Positions 1 through 12,011 of a DNA stretch of 64,000 bases are shown here, piece after piece. Every line of letters starts with the position of its first letter. Position 1 is the stretch's first letter. The notes beneath the pieces were generated by a model, which did not search any database, was not told the DNA's origin, and saw only the letters and a program-made list of their open reading frames with translations. Source of the stretch: Ophiodon elongatus (lineage: Eukaryota; Chordata; Actinopteri; Perciformes; Hexagrammidae); contig JACSYO010001932.1 in assembly GCA_016806645.1 (NCBI GenBank), forward strand, positions 432,501 to 496,500. The letters run 5' to 3'. A program made the position numbers and the translations under genes.

Positions 1-139
1 TGTGCGTGCGTCGTGTGTGTGTCAGCGGGTGGGGTGTGTTGAGTCTGTTGGAGTCTTGCTCAGAAATATGGCCTTCATTTGTGACGGGCCTTTCCCACTA
101 ACTGGAACAGGGTTGGAGGTGGACCGAGGGAGCCACCCC

Positions 140-214
140 CCACACACACACACGCACGCACGCACGTCACATACATCACACACACACACACGTCACACAC
201 ACGTCGCACACACA
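140..214 (+). repeat. CA/CGCA repeat
   Basis: Imperfect CA repeat with CGCA and CGTCA interruptions. Confidence 0.85.
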
Positions 215-2464
215 TATGCACAAGCTGATGACACACTCGGCTCCCTTCTCTTGTGCTGAACAGTGTGTTGCATCGTAACCGGCCAGCAGTGAAGTGGACT
301 CTCTACCTTCACAATGATTAAGAGCTCAATCTTCCATTTACAAGGACCTCCACTCTGTTCCTCAAGCTAATTTCAGCCAACATCAAAATTAACATTATTC
401 ATTGTGAAGATTGTCCTTCAGTTTTCTATGGGAGTGCTGCTCTTACATCTTTTTATTACATTACATAAAACTTACACAACTCACTGATTCTTACTTCGCA
501 TGTTATTTAATTATTTAATTTTTTATGAAAACCTTTGCTGATCATAATAAACTGAATACATTTCTCAAATTAGTCAACTTGGGCCTCAGAAAAGTGACCA
601 TGACTATTCATCGTCATACATTTCATAGACCAACCAAATGGTTCATCAATAATATAAACAAAAGAAAGTGAAACGTTAGCTGCTCTCGTACATGACAATT
701 TAATGTGCATAGCTGCGTCATCATATTCGCACACGCGGGTCATTGTAACCTTGTTACGTATTGTCGTATTATTTGATCCGGTGAGCATTGTTCTGCTCAG
801 GGTTTTGAATTTAACACAGAATCCTAAGACGTTGGCGTGTGAATAGTCCCCATGTTCTCTGTTCCTTTGTGAGAAAACACAGTACACAACAGAATCTACA
901 GCACAGGTTTTCTTTTATTTTTTCTTCAAACAAAACCAAGTAACAAAGCAACTTTATCGCCTGAGGTTTTGTCAGATAGAGCGATAAAGGAGGTAAGTGA
1001 AGGAGCTGAGGAGAGCGAGAGGCTGCCAGGACGCTAGCAGAGGGTTGCTGAGGCCTGTGCGAGTAGAGGCCGCGTGTAACCGTTGGGAAAGGATAACATG
1101 CGCTGCAGACCCCAGACCGCAGGAGGCATGACTCCCTCACCACGAGGAAACCTCTGGGCTTTCTGCTCCATGTTCTGTTTGCTCTCACTTTGCTCCTCAT
1201 TTAGTCTCCCTGGACCTTCTGTGTCTGTGTGTGTGTGTGTGCGTGCTCTTCTTCTCCTCCCAGATTTAGCGTTGCCATATTGCTTTCTCTTCCACACGCT
1301 GTTGTTTCCTTTGGAATGTTTGCCCTCTCCTCATCTCAGCACGTTTCTCTCCTTGTATCTGTATCGCTCACTTCCTATGTCCCACAGTTTGGAGGACACT
1401 TAGCCTTTAACTCCCTCTCTGTGATGCCCCCCTCCCCTCCTTCCTCCCCCCTCCCCCTCCTCCCCTCTGTCTCTCTCTCTCTTGGCTCCGTTTCCCTCTT
1501 TTCTTCCCAACTCTCCCTCTAGCCTCTCCGCTCTCTTCATATTTCATATTAAGCAATCCTTTCCATGGAGCCAGCTGTGTAAACAATAGGGACCGGCCCT
1601 CCATGTTTTCTCAGAGCGAGTGAAAAAATACCGTGAAAAACCCGGACACAAGGAGCCCGCCGCACGCCGTCCTCACCGATGATCTATCGTCTTTCGTCTC
1701 CCCCGACCTCCTTCGAGCTCGAGTGGGACTTTCTGGGCAGAGTTGTTGTTTTTTTGTGCTGCGTGTGAAGTGTACGGGGCAGTGTGTTCATGCGGGTGCG
1801 GGACCTTTCTGTTACCATACCCGCCCCCCCCCCCCCGCCCACCCCCTCCCGCTGCTCCCCCCTGCAAATATTGGCCGAGCCGAATAGCTACAGTGAGTGG
1901 CTCAAAAGCAAACACCGCATGTCGTGCTCTGCCAGATATGCCCGGAGTTTTGTCACCAGCTGCATTCTCACCGGAAATAATCTGGCTCGCTTTCACGCCT
2001 AATCTTCACAAGAACGCCCCCAGTGCTTCCCCCTGATTCATGGAGTGTTGATATTGATAAAGAGAACGTAATCTCATCTGTGAGTCACGTAGCTGACCCA
2101 TATTTACCAGAAGCGCTGGCCCATGCTCTTCTATCTATAAGTCTATAATCTGTCTCCCTACACCGCCTGCGGCCTATTTTAACACAGAGGTTCTTAGAAG
2201 CGGCCGGTGTTCCTGGGATTCAACCCTCTTCATCGGGTACTCTTTACTCAAGGGGCGGGTCGGCGAGCGACTTTAGTCGTAGCTTTTATTGACTTTGGTT
2301 GACACAGCTAGTGTGTGGGTGTGCGTCTGTCGTGGTTTGGCTGTGAATGTGAGTGTGTGTTTGTGGGACTATATAAGCATGCATGCTTGCAGGTGGGCAG
2401 ATGGTCCAGTTCTGCACAGACAGCCACAGTAGTGCTCATTATGTGTGAAGGAAGCAGGCTACCA

Positions 2465-2582
<118 letters not shown>

Positions 2583-3381
2583 CTCATCCCGGGGTTTATT
2601 TTCTGCAGGTGCACTGCTTGCTGGCATTTGAGATAATTAAAGGCTGACCTTTCTGAGGTGAAGCAGAAATGTCACCCAGCCTGCATCGCTGACAAGTGGA
2701 TTCACCCCACAGGGGGCCCTGGCAAAACGGGGGAGTGTTCTCACCACCCTGGATGTGCACTTAGCACCCTTTAGCCCTCTTTCTGGCTGTCATTGAGAAG
2801 TAGCTCCCACGTCGGGAAGGTGCACTGAGGTGGAAGTATTTAGTATTTAGTTTGTAAGTATTTTCTTACTAGTACTAGTTTTATTAGGTACATGTTTGAA
2901 AATAGAATAACATCAATTTGGCCCATCCTTATACTAAGGGCCAGTGTGGTTGACGTACAGTGAGGCTATAATTCTTTCACAAGTCCAGTGACGATCACGG
3001 TTTTTCCATGGAAACCTGTTTGTGGTGGAGGAACACAGCCCGTGTATCACTACACATTTGTTCCATTTTAGCGTTTGTATCAAGATTTTTTAATGTGCTA
3101 TGAAATGAGAAGAAAGAGTGATTACATGCCACAATGTTCCTGGATTATTAGGGGCACGTTACAAACTATACACCTTAGTTCACCGATGCACCAGGACAAC
3201 TAAGCACTATCTGGTCAAATGAAAATAAAACAATTTAACATAGTATATAATTCCTCATAACATACTATTAAAGGCCCCTCATTTACTGCACAACTCAAGA
3301 ATATTGCTGGTTAGATGCTTTACTCTCGTTTAGATTATCTATCTTAGCTTGCTTTAGCTGAATAGTTTGAGTAATTCTTAA

Positions 3382-3585
3382 GCAAAACCTCCTATCTGAA
3401 AAATGCACTTTTTTGAGAATACTAAAAAAAACTTGTTTTTTTCTTGCAGAATGCTATTTGTTAAGGATACCCAATACAAAATACAAAAACAAATACAAAA
3501 ATACAAAAAAAATAAAAATATACAAAGTGCAGATAGGAGGTTATTCCCACTTTTCCCGGATCATTTTGCAGATAGGAGGTTTTGC
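3382..3585. mobile_element. Small inverted-repeat element, MITE candidate
   Basis: A 17-base end GCAAAACCTCCTATCTG (3382-3398) is matched exactly by its reverse complement at 3569-3585. A third copy of the CAGATAGGAGGTT core lies inside at 3530-3542. The interior is AT-rich with no convincing ORF. This is typical of a short non-autonomous DNA transposon, although target-site duplications are not clear. Confidence 0.5.
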
Positions 3586-3935
3586 ACTTTGGCCATCGTA
3601 TTCTTTGTTTTAATGTGTCTCCGCCATCTTTTCGCTAGAAGGTTATCCAAGGAAAGGTACTGCAAACTATTTGTAGCACTCTCTGACTCACAGGCTTCTC
3701 ACTAGCCTTGCATTACCTTTTCTGGCCTAAATAATTCACATCTATCAGCTGAAGCCCTGTTAGTGACGTTTCAAAGTGTCCCTCCCTGCCTTCATCTGCC
3801 CCCGCAGATGTGGTTTAGTCTTTATGCAAAACCCATCCCATCTGAGCAAGTAATGTACAGTAAATGCAGCGTACTGTAAGACACTCCCCAGGGCATTAAG
3901 ATGACATGCAAATATGATTCAGGATATGAGTTAGG

Positions 3936-3995
<60 letters not shown>

Positions 3996-4101
3996 AACAC
4001 ACACACACACACACACATCCTGAATGCGTGGCCGCACACAACACCCATACGCTCAGGCACTTGTTGATATATACACGTGTTTGTCTCACACTGACGTCAT
4101 T

Positions 4102-4162
<61 letters not shown>

Positions 4163-4172
4163 CACACACACA
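3936..4172 (+). repeat. Two (CA)n arrays, 3936-4017 and 4104-4172
   Basis: Two CA arrays with CGCA and CAAA interruptions, separated by 86 bases of unique sequence. Confidence 0.95.
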
Positions 4173-4810
4173 GGCACTCTTAGATGTGCAGTACGTACAC
4201 ACTCACGCGTGCGCGTTCCCTCCCACCCGCCATGTCACATCTCACTTCTGACATATACGTCCACCCGCACGGCTGTCCTCATAAAAATTTCAATGCATCC
4301 TGCTCGAGCGACTTCCATTATGTGTAACACTGCACAGCCATGCAGGCTGGAGTCGGAGCCCACTCTGAGCTGTTAGGGGACTGTCATCCACTCCGAGCTA
4401 GCAGCCTGTAGCCCTCCCTGTGGAGAGGCTTTTGTACAGATCTACGTGGGTTTTATGTTGAGGCCATTATAGAGAAAGTCTAAGTCGTCTGCTTCTCAAC
4501 CTTAAATGTCATCATGGTGGTGAAACCGAAGACGATTACTCCAGTAAGTACATGTGAGGCCACCTGTCTGTCATTGGAAACAGCAGGCGCAGTACATCGG
4601 CGATATTAATAAAGTAGCAGGTATTGTACGACAACATGGTAGCAATTGACTCGATACTGTGTTTTAATATTTACCACAGGCTGAACTACATATGTGTGAG
4701 CGATGCCGTTACACTTAACATCGCACAGCGGAGTTACGAGGCAGCAGCTTTTCCTTGAGAGGAACATCTCAGATAATTGGTCATCAGGAGACATATAGAC
4801 TGTAGAGGCT

Positions 4811-4994
4811 GGTGTGTGTGTGTGTGTGTGTGCGCGTGTGTGTGTGTATGTGTTCATACTTGTGTGTGTTTTGACTCAAGAATCACGCTGTGTTTTCTTT
4901 TCTTTTTTTTTGTTGCAAGCCTTGACAGCTACCGGTGTCTGTTTTCCTTTCTGTCAGTGACCTCTTTCAACTTTGGAAGTGTGCGCATCTGCGG

Positions 4995-5062
<68 letters not shown>
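4811..5062 (+). repeat. (TG)n arrays, 4811-4852 and 4997-5062
   Basis: The first array is interrupted by GCGCG. The second is a pure run of about 33 units preceded by GCGGGC. Confidence 0.95.
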
Positions 5063-5064
<2 letters not shown>

Positions 5065-5269
5065 TGAACTGTGTGTACATTCAAACGCGCCCGCGTGTCT
5101 ATTTATGTACACGCCAGCGCATCTCTGTATGCCATGCGTTGCGTTTGCCTTCCCCTGTGGCTCTGTTTGCCGTGTTGTCCACCCCCGACCCCGCGCTGCC
5201 ATTTGCTGCTTTTTCTGATTATTAATTCAGCGTTTGCTGTCAGAACCAATTACAGTATCTCGTGCCTCG

Positions 5270-5282
5270 TGACCTCTGACCC
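5270..5282 (-). promoter_or_regulatory. DR1 nuclear-receptor motif (minus strand)
   Basis: GGGTCA, G, AGGTCA on the minus strand, 5.6 kb upstream of the alpha1 ATG. Both half-sites are perfect. Function is unknown. Confidence 0.25.
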
Positions 5283-6456
5283 TCCCTTCTCTCTGCCTGT
5301 TACATGCCAAACACAGAGGTAAGACCAAGTGACCCAGATTGTTTGTTTGTTCCCCCCCTCCACCCCCCCCCGTATACTGTAAGTGATCACATACATTCCC
5401 TCGGGAGCTGCCCTCCATACAGCACCTTGCCTGTGTGCTCTCCTTGAAATGAATTTGGCAGATATGGGCTAGCAATATAATGGTCAAAGAGACCGATAAG
5501 GCTATACAAATGGAGACTGCGGCGGAATTGTTAGAAAACTCTTTGAAAAGACGTGCGTTAATAGCTGGATTCGAGGCCCCAGGGGTCCCCGCCCACTTCT
5601 TTAGGCCGCGCTGTTGCGTCACCCTTTTAATCTACACCATCTATTCCTGTTTTTCAGACCACGCCGGGACAGTTCTCAGATGTATTGCTGTAAGTGCAGT
5701 AAGCAAGTGTATGTGCTTTATGTCGACTCGTAACGCCGGCACACAGAAAGCCCTCATTCTTCTTTGTTATGCTTGTTCCACATCTATATCTTTATGCATG
5801 TGTATATGAGAAATGCCTTGTCCGCCCTGATAGTACTATAGTAGCTCTATATGCGACAATGGAGATCAGCAGAAGTGCAGCATTATGCAAACAACTGATC
5901 CCCTTCCGTCCTCTCCACATCAGTGACCTTGTGTGTCAGCCGCATCGTATAGAACACATACATCATAGGGCGGGAGGCGGCCGCCCGTCGAGATAAGTAC
6001 GAGTGTGTGCATGCGTTCATGTGTGTGACAAGGAGAGTGTGTTGAAAGAGAGCAGGTGTGCACATGGAGGTACTTGCGTTTGTATATGTGAATATGCTGT
6101 GTGTATATATACTCGCATATAAACATATACTCAAACTGTGTGTGTGTGTGTGTGTGTGTCTGTTGCATGATTTCGGCGCACCTTATCCAATGTAGGATCG
6201 GAGTACAGCGATGTTTGTGAGAACTGTGATTGGATTGTGAACACTGACAGGAGGGGGGAAGCGGAGTGCCTGTCAGCAGCTTGGTGTTGCGTGTGCAGTT
6301 TTCACAGCAGCTCATACGGCCCTCGTTTGGGCCCCGAGTCCTCGTTTAGCGTTGTGTTTGATCTTTGTGCGTTTTGTTTTGTCCTCACCGCTGGCAGAGG
6401 GATTATACAGGTGCTCAGTTACGTTCTAACTCCGTCCACACCCTGTAGTTACTTTC

Positions 6457-6527
6457 GTGTGTGTGTGTGTGTGTGTTTGTGTGTGTTTGTGTGTTTGTGT
6501 ATGTATGCATGGATGGATGGATGGATA
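6457..6527 (+). repeat. TG/TTTG repeat with short (GGAT)n
   Basis: TGTGTTTG variants followed by four GGAT units. A further short TG array is at 6137-6159. Confidence 0.85.
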
Positions 6528-6679
6528 AGTGCAAGGACCACTGATTGTATAATGTGTTTGAAATGCTTCAGCTGCTTTAATCAGATATTGTTTACATGCA
6601 TCTATTCTCAACCCCGTATACAGGGCCTCATTAAAAATTCATTTTTATGTAAGTATTCTTTAACATACACTTTGATGTT

Positions 6680-6991
6680 GCCGAGTTCAGAGGCATTACG
6701 TCTCCGGGTTGTCCTTCCCGTTCTTGTGATATCTCAGGAACGCCTCGAGCATATTTCTGCAAATTAGGCGCAAACGCCTTGGACCCACGGTTTAACTGAT
6801 TTGGTGCGCAAGGGTCAAAGGTCAAGGTCACTGTGACCTCACAAAACGTGTTTTTGGTCATAACTCGAGAATCCATACGCTATACGATTTCACACAAATG
6901 TCCAATAAGATTAAGTGATGAGGTGATGCATGTAAAATGTAACATGAGTAGTTGCTTGGCGGCATAAAACCGTGGGGCGGTAATTCTACTT
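6680..6991 (+). mobile_element. Dispersed teleost repeat, copy 1, carrying nuclear-receptor half-sites
   Basis: It shares blocks in the same order with the copy at 13913-14311: an opening AGAGGCATT-like block, TTCTTGTG then GATATCTCAGGAA, a GGTCA/TGACC cluster, CACAAAAC, GGCCATAACTC/GGTCATAACTC, a block on AATAGGATAAAATGAT, and a terminal block ending GGCGGTAATTCTA. The pattern resembles a high-copy non-coding repeat that I know from teleost genomes. No ORF is present and the family name is not certain. The edges are approximate. Confidence 0.7.
6812..6839 (+). promoter_or_regulatory. DR1 plus perfect inverted-repeat (ERE-type) half-site cluster in repeat copy 1
   Basis: GGGTCA (6812-6817), one A, AGGTCA (6819-6824) form a DR1. 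The next AGGTCA (6825-6830), CTG, TGACCT (6834-6839) forms a perfect 3-spaced inverted repeat, the consensus estrogen response element. The motifs are exact, but binding is not shown. Confidence 0.5.
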
Positions 6992-8327
6992 CATAGAATA
7001 CAATAAGCATAATAGAAACAAACTGTTACATTATTTACTTAATGGGTGGCACATGTCATCAATTTTGTGACATTGAAGGAGCTGCAGTTTGATTTGATTA
7101 CCTGAGCGGGATGTTTTCTTGTGTCTGTTGATCTTTCCATAAAAAGTCAATGTTTCTAAAGCGGATGTTTCTCAGTCACTGTGTTGAAGTCTAAAGTCAT
7201 ATGAGTCAAACTTTCACCGCCTTTATGTGCTACCGGTCGGTTCCTTTCTATTGTAGAATATAGGAAAAGCTGGTGGTGCTGCAGCCACTTCCTGTGCAGT
7301 AAACAACAACATCTCCGGCTATTTGTTGCGACGCCAGAAGAAAAAAAAGAATTAGCTGCGGGTGCACTACAACAAAGTTGCTGCTGGTGTAAGTGCACGG
7401 TAATGTTTGCTATTGCTTATCATTCAGAGCGGCTTCTTATGGCGCCCCCACTAGACGCTGTAATGATAATGGTGAAGGAAGTGGCCCATTTCCAGCCTGC
7501 GGGTTCTCCTCGTCTCCCAGTGAGTTGTCGTTCCTCATTGAAAGACCCAGTTCGGCATCTGTGGCCTGTGGGTGTTGCATTAAAATATATATGGCTTTAC
7601 ATCACTTCAGTGGGAATTTTTGACAGTGCTGATGCATTTTACATGAACACACCAATGTGCAATGTACAGCGTATCAAGGCTATATACGATATTACTCTGT
7701 ATTATGGAACCCGAAATGATATCTTACTGGCCGAATGTTAGTGTGTGGCCTCACCTCTTAACTTTCTTCTGGTTTAATAGGTGGCTACTGCGGAGCAAAT
7801 AAAACCATATCCAACTCCCCTGGGCTTTAAAAAAATCTGTTAAAGCTTTCATCCTAATACAAGTCCACCGTCCAGCCCACAGCCGCTGACCGCTGCACAC
7901 AGCAGCTCGCCGCGACAGGGTGGCAAGAGAGCACGATCAATAACAATAAGTCGGCTAATAGAAGGCTGAGCCCATAAAATCAGCTCTCCATCTGATTAAC
8001 AGACATATCAGGGCTCCACATACATACTGCACTACACACACACACACACTCCTGTTGCAGACTGGTAACTCATTCTCATAAGTAATTACTCATTTCCCCC
8101 TGCATGCAGGTGTATATGTAACACACACATGCAGACACGGGTTCCTGCACTGAGCCCCTATGGAATACCTGAGAGCGTCTCTCTCTCTGACAGTGACGCC
8201 AAAGACTGTTTTACTGGAATCAAAGACGGCGGCGGTGGAGCGATGCTGCCACAGAGACACACACTCATTGAAACAGACTCGCTTGAAGATCTTTCAGTTT
8301 TAAGACATGATACAGAGGACAGTGACA

Positions 8328-8384
8328 GGGGGGGAGGGGGGAGGGGGTGAGGGAGGGGGGGAGGAGGAGGGGGGGGTGGGGAGC
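8328..8384 (+). repeat. G-rich tract with G-quadruplex potential
   Basis: It contains at least six runs of three or more G, separated by 1-4 bases, on the + strand. It meets the usual quadruplex pattern several times over. Confidence 0.85.
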
Positions 8385-8757
8385 GACACTAGAGATGTGA
8401 TGCAAGAGGAGTCAAAGTACTACTGCATCACCAGTGCACAGCTAGCCACCAGGAGGCCCCGCGTTGGGTTTGAAGTGCGGTTTGTCGTCCATCTCAAGTG
8501 GAGAGATTGATGGGGACCAATTTTCACAACGTCGGTCATTCTGAACCCATGGAGATGAGTTTTTATCAAATGTACTGATGGCAAATTAAAGGGAAATCCT
8601 GAGTAAATGAGACATTAAACATAACAAACTCTGGTGCTTCCACACAGGACATTAAATAAATGGTTATGTGTTTTAAAGCATTAGTGGAAACATTAATATA
8701 CCATCGTTGTTTCTAGGTTTGTTAGTTTTTTTAATTACAGTTTGTGTGATTGCATTG

Positions 8758-8758
<1 letters not shown>

Positions 8759-8807
<49 letters not shown>
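8759..8807 (+). repeat. (TA)n microsatellite
   Basis: About 24 pure TA units. Confidence 0.97.
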
Positions 8808-8809
<2 letters not shown>

Positions 8810-9388
8810 TGATCTCAGTGCAGACACACCATACTGTTCAACCACACGGTCTTTCCACTGCATTCACATTAAGCTGCGTTCGCTCGTTCAGCATATGTAG
8901 GAGGTTATGAGTAAGAGCAGGAGCGCAACTCACCAAAATCATGATCTCAAGCTAACTGACCTCCTGTGGGAGATTTGGGACCAACATGCTCGACAGCGCT
9001 CTCCACCGCATCATTAAAACTCCAAATAAAAGAATATCTGGAAAAATGGAGTCCATCCCTCCGGTAGAGTTCAGAGACTCGTAGAATGTCTGCCGAAGGA
9101 GCATTTAAAGCTGCTCTGCCTGCATGTGGCCAAACACTTTGTCGGTGGGTCTTTTTTTTTTTTTTTTTTTTCATTAATTTGTCACTCAGCTGCCACCAGT
9201 GCGCCCCTCTCACCTGTCACATGCTGATGCTTTATGTGCACCATTCAAGTGGGAACAGGCAGACCAACATGTCTGACTTGACCCCTCTCTCTTTACAGGA
9301 GGTAATCCATGATGTCCTGGTGTGATTCATGCTCGAGTGCCACATTCCTGAGCAACACTGTTCATGCAAAGACACATTCTTCAAGCTT

Positions 9389-9450
<62 letters not shown>

Positions 9451-9470
9451 TGTGAGAGAGAGAGAGAGTG
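9389..9470 (+). repeat. Compound (TG)n-(CGTG)n-(GA)n
   Basis: A TG array grades into about five CGTG units and then eight GA units. Confidence 0.95.
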
Positions 9471-10137
9471 TTTGTTGCAATGGTTTTACTGCTGTGCATT
9501 ACATCCATCGACTCATAAAAGGGTCATTACAGTAAAAAACAAAAAAATGAAGTCATGCTCATGTTATGACAAGCAGTTTTGAAGAGGAGCTTCTCTCTTA
9601 CGCTTGTATATACTGTGGTGCTAGTGTACTATTTTATGATAATTATGTTCTCTGAGTGTATAATTGTCAGTGCCCTTGTGCTCGCTCGTGCTTTCCGCCG
9701 TGGTTACAGGTCTGTTTGTACACGTCTTGCTCTTAATTTGGAAGTAAACTCCGCAGCAGAAATCTCTTGAGGTCCCAGATCGACGCCTTGGGTCTCACCT
9801 CTGGCTCCCCGCGACTGGTGTAATTAGCAAAGTTTTCTTTTGTGTTGCTCTCTTCATTTATGTTTTGGCTCGTCTCCCACAGTATTTGTAGTCTGTCACT
9901 GTTAATGAGCTCGTGTGTGTGAGCACACAAGGCCGCGACGAGACATCACACACCCACTGCTCTCTTCGCAGTTTTAACACTCCATTAGATAATTAAAGCG
10001 GAGGGGGTGTTTTTGTAACATTTCAGATGAGACATTACCATTAATTAGTGTCAAAAGAAAAGAACTGTTTTGCTCAAGCACTTAAGTACAAAGGGAAACA
10101 ATCTCTTTACCTTGTCATTGAAGCACTAAATGATCTA

Positions 10138-10141
<4 letters not shown>

Positions 10142-10177
<36 letters not shown>

Positions 10178-10190
10178 GTTTTTTTTTTCT
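10142..10190 (+). repeat. (CT)n and T-rich pyrimidine tract
   Basis: A (TC)15 run followed by GTTTTG and T10. It ends at CTACAAAG (10196), making this also an acceptor candidate for the alpha1 leader exon. Confidence 0.9.
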
Positions 10191-10606
10191 ACAAAGAGGA
10201 GGCCCGTCCAAGGAGAAGAGCTTTTTCTTGGCATCATGTGAGCTGTTCATTCCTGAGGAGCGCTGTGCAGTGGAAGAGTGGATCTACGCTCCCTTGGAAG
10301 CATTGCGGCCACTAGCACCCCTATCACCACTATCACCGTTGCTGACTGCAGTCGTCAAAGTCACCTGTTCTTGACTCAACTTGCCTCCTGTCTCCTCCGC
10401 TCCCCTTCATCTCGAAGATAAGGAATGGCTGTGCTGGTTTCCAGCCTCCCCAACGCCTCTCGCAAATAAGGCCTTTCAGCTTGTTTCTCAATACCAGAGA
10501 AAGGAAGGATAAAACCCTCTACAGTCCTCTTTTATACTTCTACCCTGTGTCTCTCTTTTTTCTTTTTTTTTTCCCCTTATTTTTCCTTTTTCCTTGAGTT
10601 CCTTAG

Positions 10607-10889
10607 TAACTCAACCCTCAACACACTCATTCACCAAACCAGCAGGATTTTTTGTTGTCTTGGTGACATCTACAGCAGCCATTTTAAGGACACGAGCACT
10701 CAAGTTTCAAAACCAAAAGGAGATTTATTTTTTTTCGACTTTGCCTGGCCGTCTTTTGGAATATCCACTCATGCAGTGTCCCTATGGGGGATTGAACCGG
10801 TACAGCAATCCACACTGACTCCTCTTTGGCTCTGCTAGCTCTTGTTACGGTGGTTTTCTGTTTGTGACTGGAGGTGGACTTGAGCCATC
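10607..10889 (+). other. rara: Probable 5' leader part of the alpha1 exon, with acceptor candidate ending at 10606
   Basis: A pyrimidine tract of about 50 bases (roughly 10546-10594) is followed by CCTTAG ending at 10606, a plausible 3' splice site for the exon carrying the alpha1 ATG. In mammals the alpha1 start codon lies in an internal exon preceded by non-coding exons. A second acceptor candidate follows another long pyrimidine tract, with CTACAAAG ending at 10196, and would give a longer leader. The leader contains a short upstream ORF at 10771-10818 (15 codons, ending in TGA). There is no CpG-rich promoter here, which fits an internal rather than a first exon. The exact boundary is an inference. 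Confidence 0.5.
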
Positions 10890-11043
10890 ATGGCTGGGAA
10901 GGGCAACCCGCTGCCGGGCCCCCACCTAAACGGCTTCCCCATGCCCACCTACTCCTACTTCTTCCCCCACATGCTGGGGAGCCTGTCGCCTCCAGCCCTG
11001 GCAGGACTGCCCATCAGTGGGTACAGCACCCCCTCACCAGCCA
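10890..11043 (+). CDS. rara: Retinoic acid receptor alpha, isoform alpha1 N-terminal coding exon (partial CDS)
   Basis: This exon encodes the first 51 residues (A domain, ligand-independent activation function AF-1) of RAR-alpha1, a nuclear ligand-activated transcription factor that pairs with RXR on retinoic acid response elements. Seen in the sequence: translation from the ATG runs open to the donor. It contains HLNGFP near residue 12, an aromatic/proline core (YSYFFPHMLG, 21-30), LSPP (32-35) and the terminal GYSTPSPA (44-51). Known of the family: alpha1 A domains share HLNG, FFP-MLG, LSPP and SGYSTPSPA. This copy is several residues shorter than the mammalian one between LSPP and LPISGY. 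The start has a good Kozak context (A at -3, G at +4). The exon ends with one base (A) of a split codon before GTAAGT. No zinc finger or ligand-binding domain is present, because those lie in shared downstream exons outside the window. Which teleost paralogue this is (raraa or rarab) is undecided. Confidence 0.95.
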
Positions 11044-11049
11044 GTAAGT
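11044..11049 (+). other. rara: Splice donor of the alpha1 exon (GTAAGT)
   Basis: The coding sequence is followed directly by GTAAGT, a full match to the intronic donor consensus. Reading through gives a TAA within three codons (AGT AAG TAA), so the exon must be spliced. It leaves phase 1 (one base, A). The alpha2 donor (GTAGGT) is a weaker match. Confidence 0.93.
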
Positions 11050-11196
11050 AAACTTTAGACTTCACCCTCGGCTCTGGCTATTGCGCCGGTTGGTTGGTTA
11101 AATGAAATGTAATGTTGGGAACAGGAAGATTACCTTTCCTCTGTGTGTGTGTCCTGGTTTACCTGTGCGGCTGTGGCACACGGTTTCCTGCATTGC

Positions 11197-11227
<31 letters not shown>

Positions 11228-11460
11228 ATGTGTGTGTACATTATGCTTGTGCCTGTGGGTCTGCCGGTAAAAGGACTCTTTTATCTCATCTTGTTTAGAT
11301 CATTCAGCGTTGGTAAACAGCGAGCAGCAGCCACACACAAACACACACACACACACACACACTCACACTCACACTCACACTCACACAAACATACACATAC
11401 ACATGTCCACACACCCACGTTGCCTCCAGCGCTGTCCTTAATTTACAAGCCCACACACAT

Positions 11461-11499
<39 letters not shown>
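11197..11499 (+). repeat. TG and CA arrays, 11197-11238, 11331-11404, 11464-11499
   Basis: The middle array includes a (CACACT) hexamer section. All lie within 0.5 kb of the alpha1 donor. Confidence 0.92.
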
Positions 11500-11503
<4 letters not shown>

Positions 11504-12011
11504 AATGTCAGCGTAGATGACAAGGAAGTGAGGCAGGACAGCCAGAAAGGAGCATTGTTTATATGGGGAACCCAGATTTGGCTAGCGGTCCCTAAGTACA
11601 TCTCACAAAAACTACCATCGTAGCCAACCTTCATGCTACAACTCCTTTATACAATCCATCAAAAGCTTCAGAACTAGTTGCTCAAACTAGATGGAAAATA
11701 CAGTTTCATAAAGAAAGGGAAAGCTGATCTGATGTGTATTGACTTTTACACAAGAAGACCCCGAACAGCGGTGGAAGAATTATTAAGATAACCACCATAT
11801 AAAAATACTCATTGCACGCATATTTATAGTCCTCATTATGTACAGCGGCTGCTTTCAGAATGTTATATTACTAATGCATTGACCTATTTGCATTCTTTTA
11901 ATGTTGAAGTGGCTTTTAGAGTTCATTTCAACTCCTTTACATCATAGTTTGTGGTTTGATTATGTTGTGCTGTAGAAGAAAATGTCCATGTGAAATGAAA
12001 GTTAATCAAAT

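Larger units (their letters stand above)
6992..10141. other. Non-coding sequence upstream of alpha1, no gene recognised
   Basis: This stretch holds an open frame at 7403-7741 with no recognisable domain, the TA and TG arrays, the G-rich tract and a T20 run at 9152-9171. It may be a leader intron or 5' flank of rara. Confidence 0.6.

Noticed and set aside
7403..7741. 113-codon + strand open frame
   Set aside because: No recognisable domain, no splice context tying it to a gene, and composition like the surrounding non-coding sequence.
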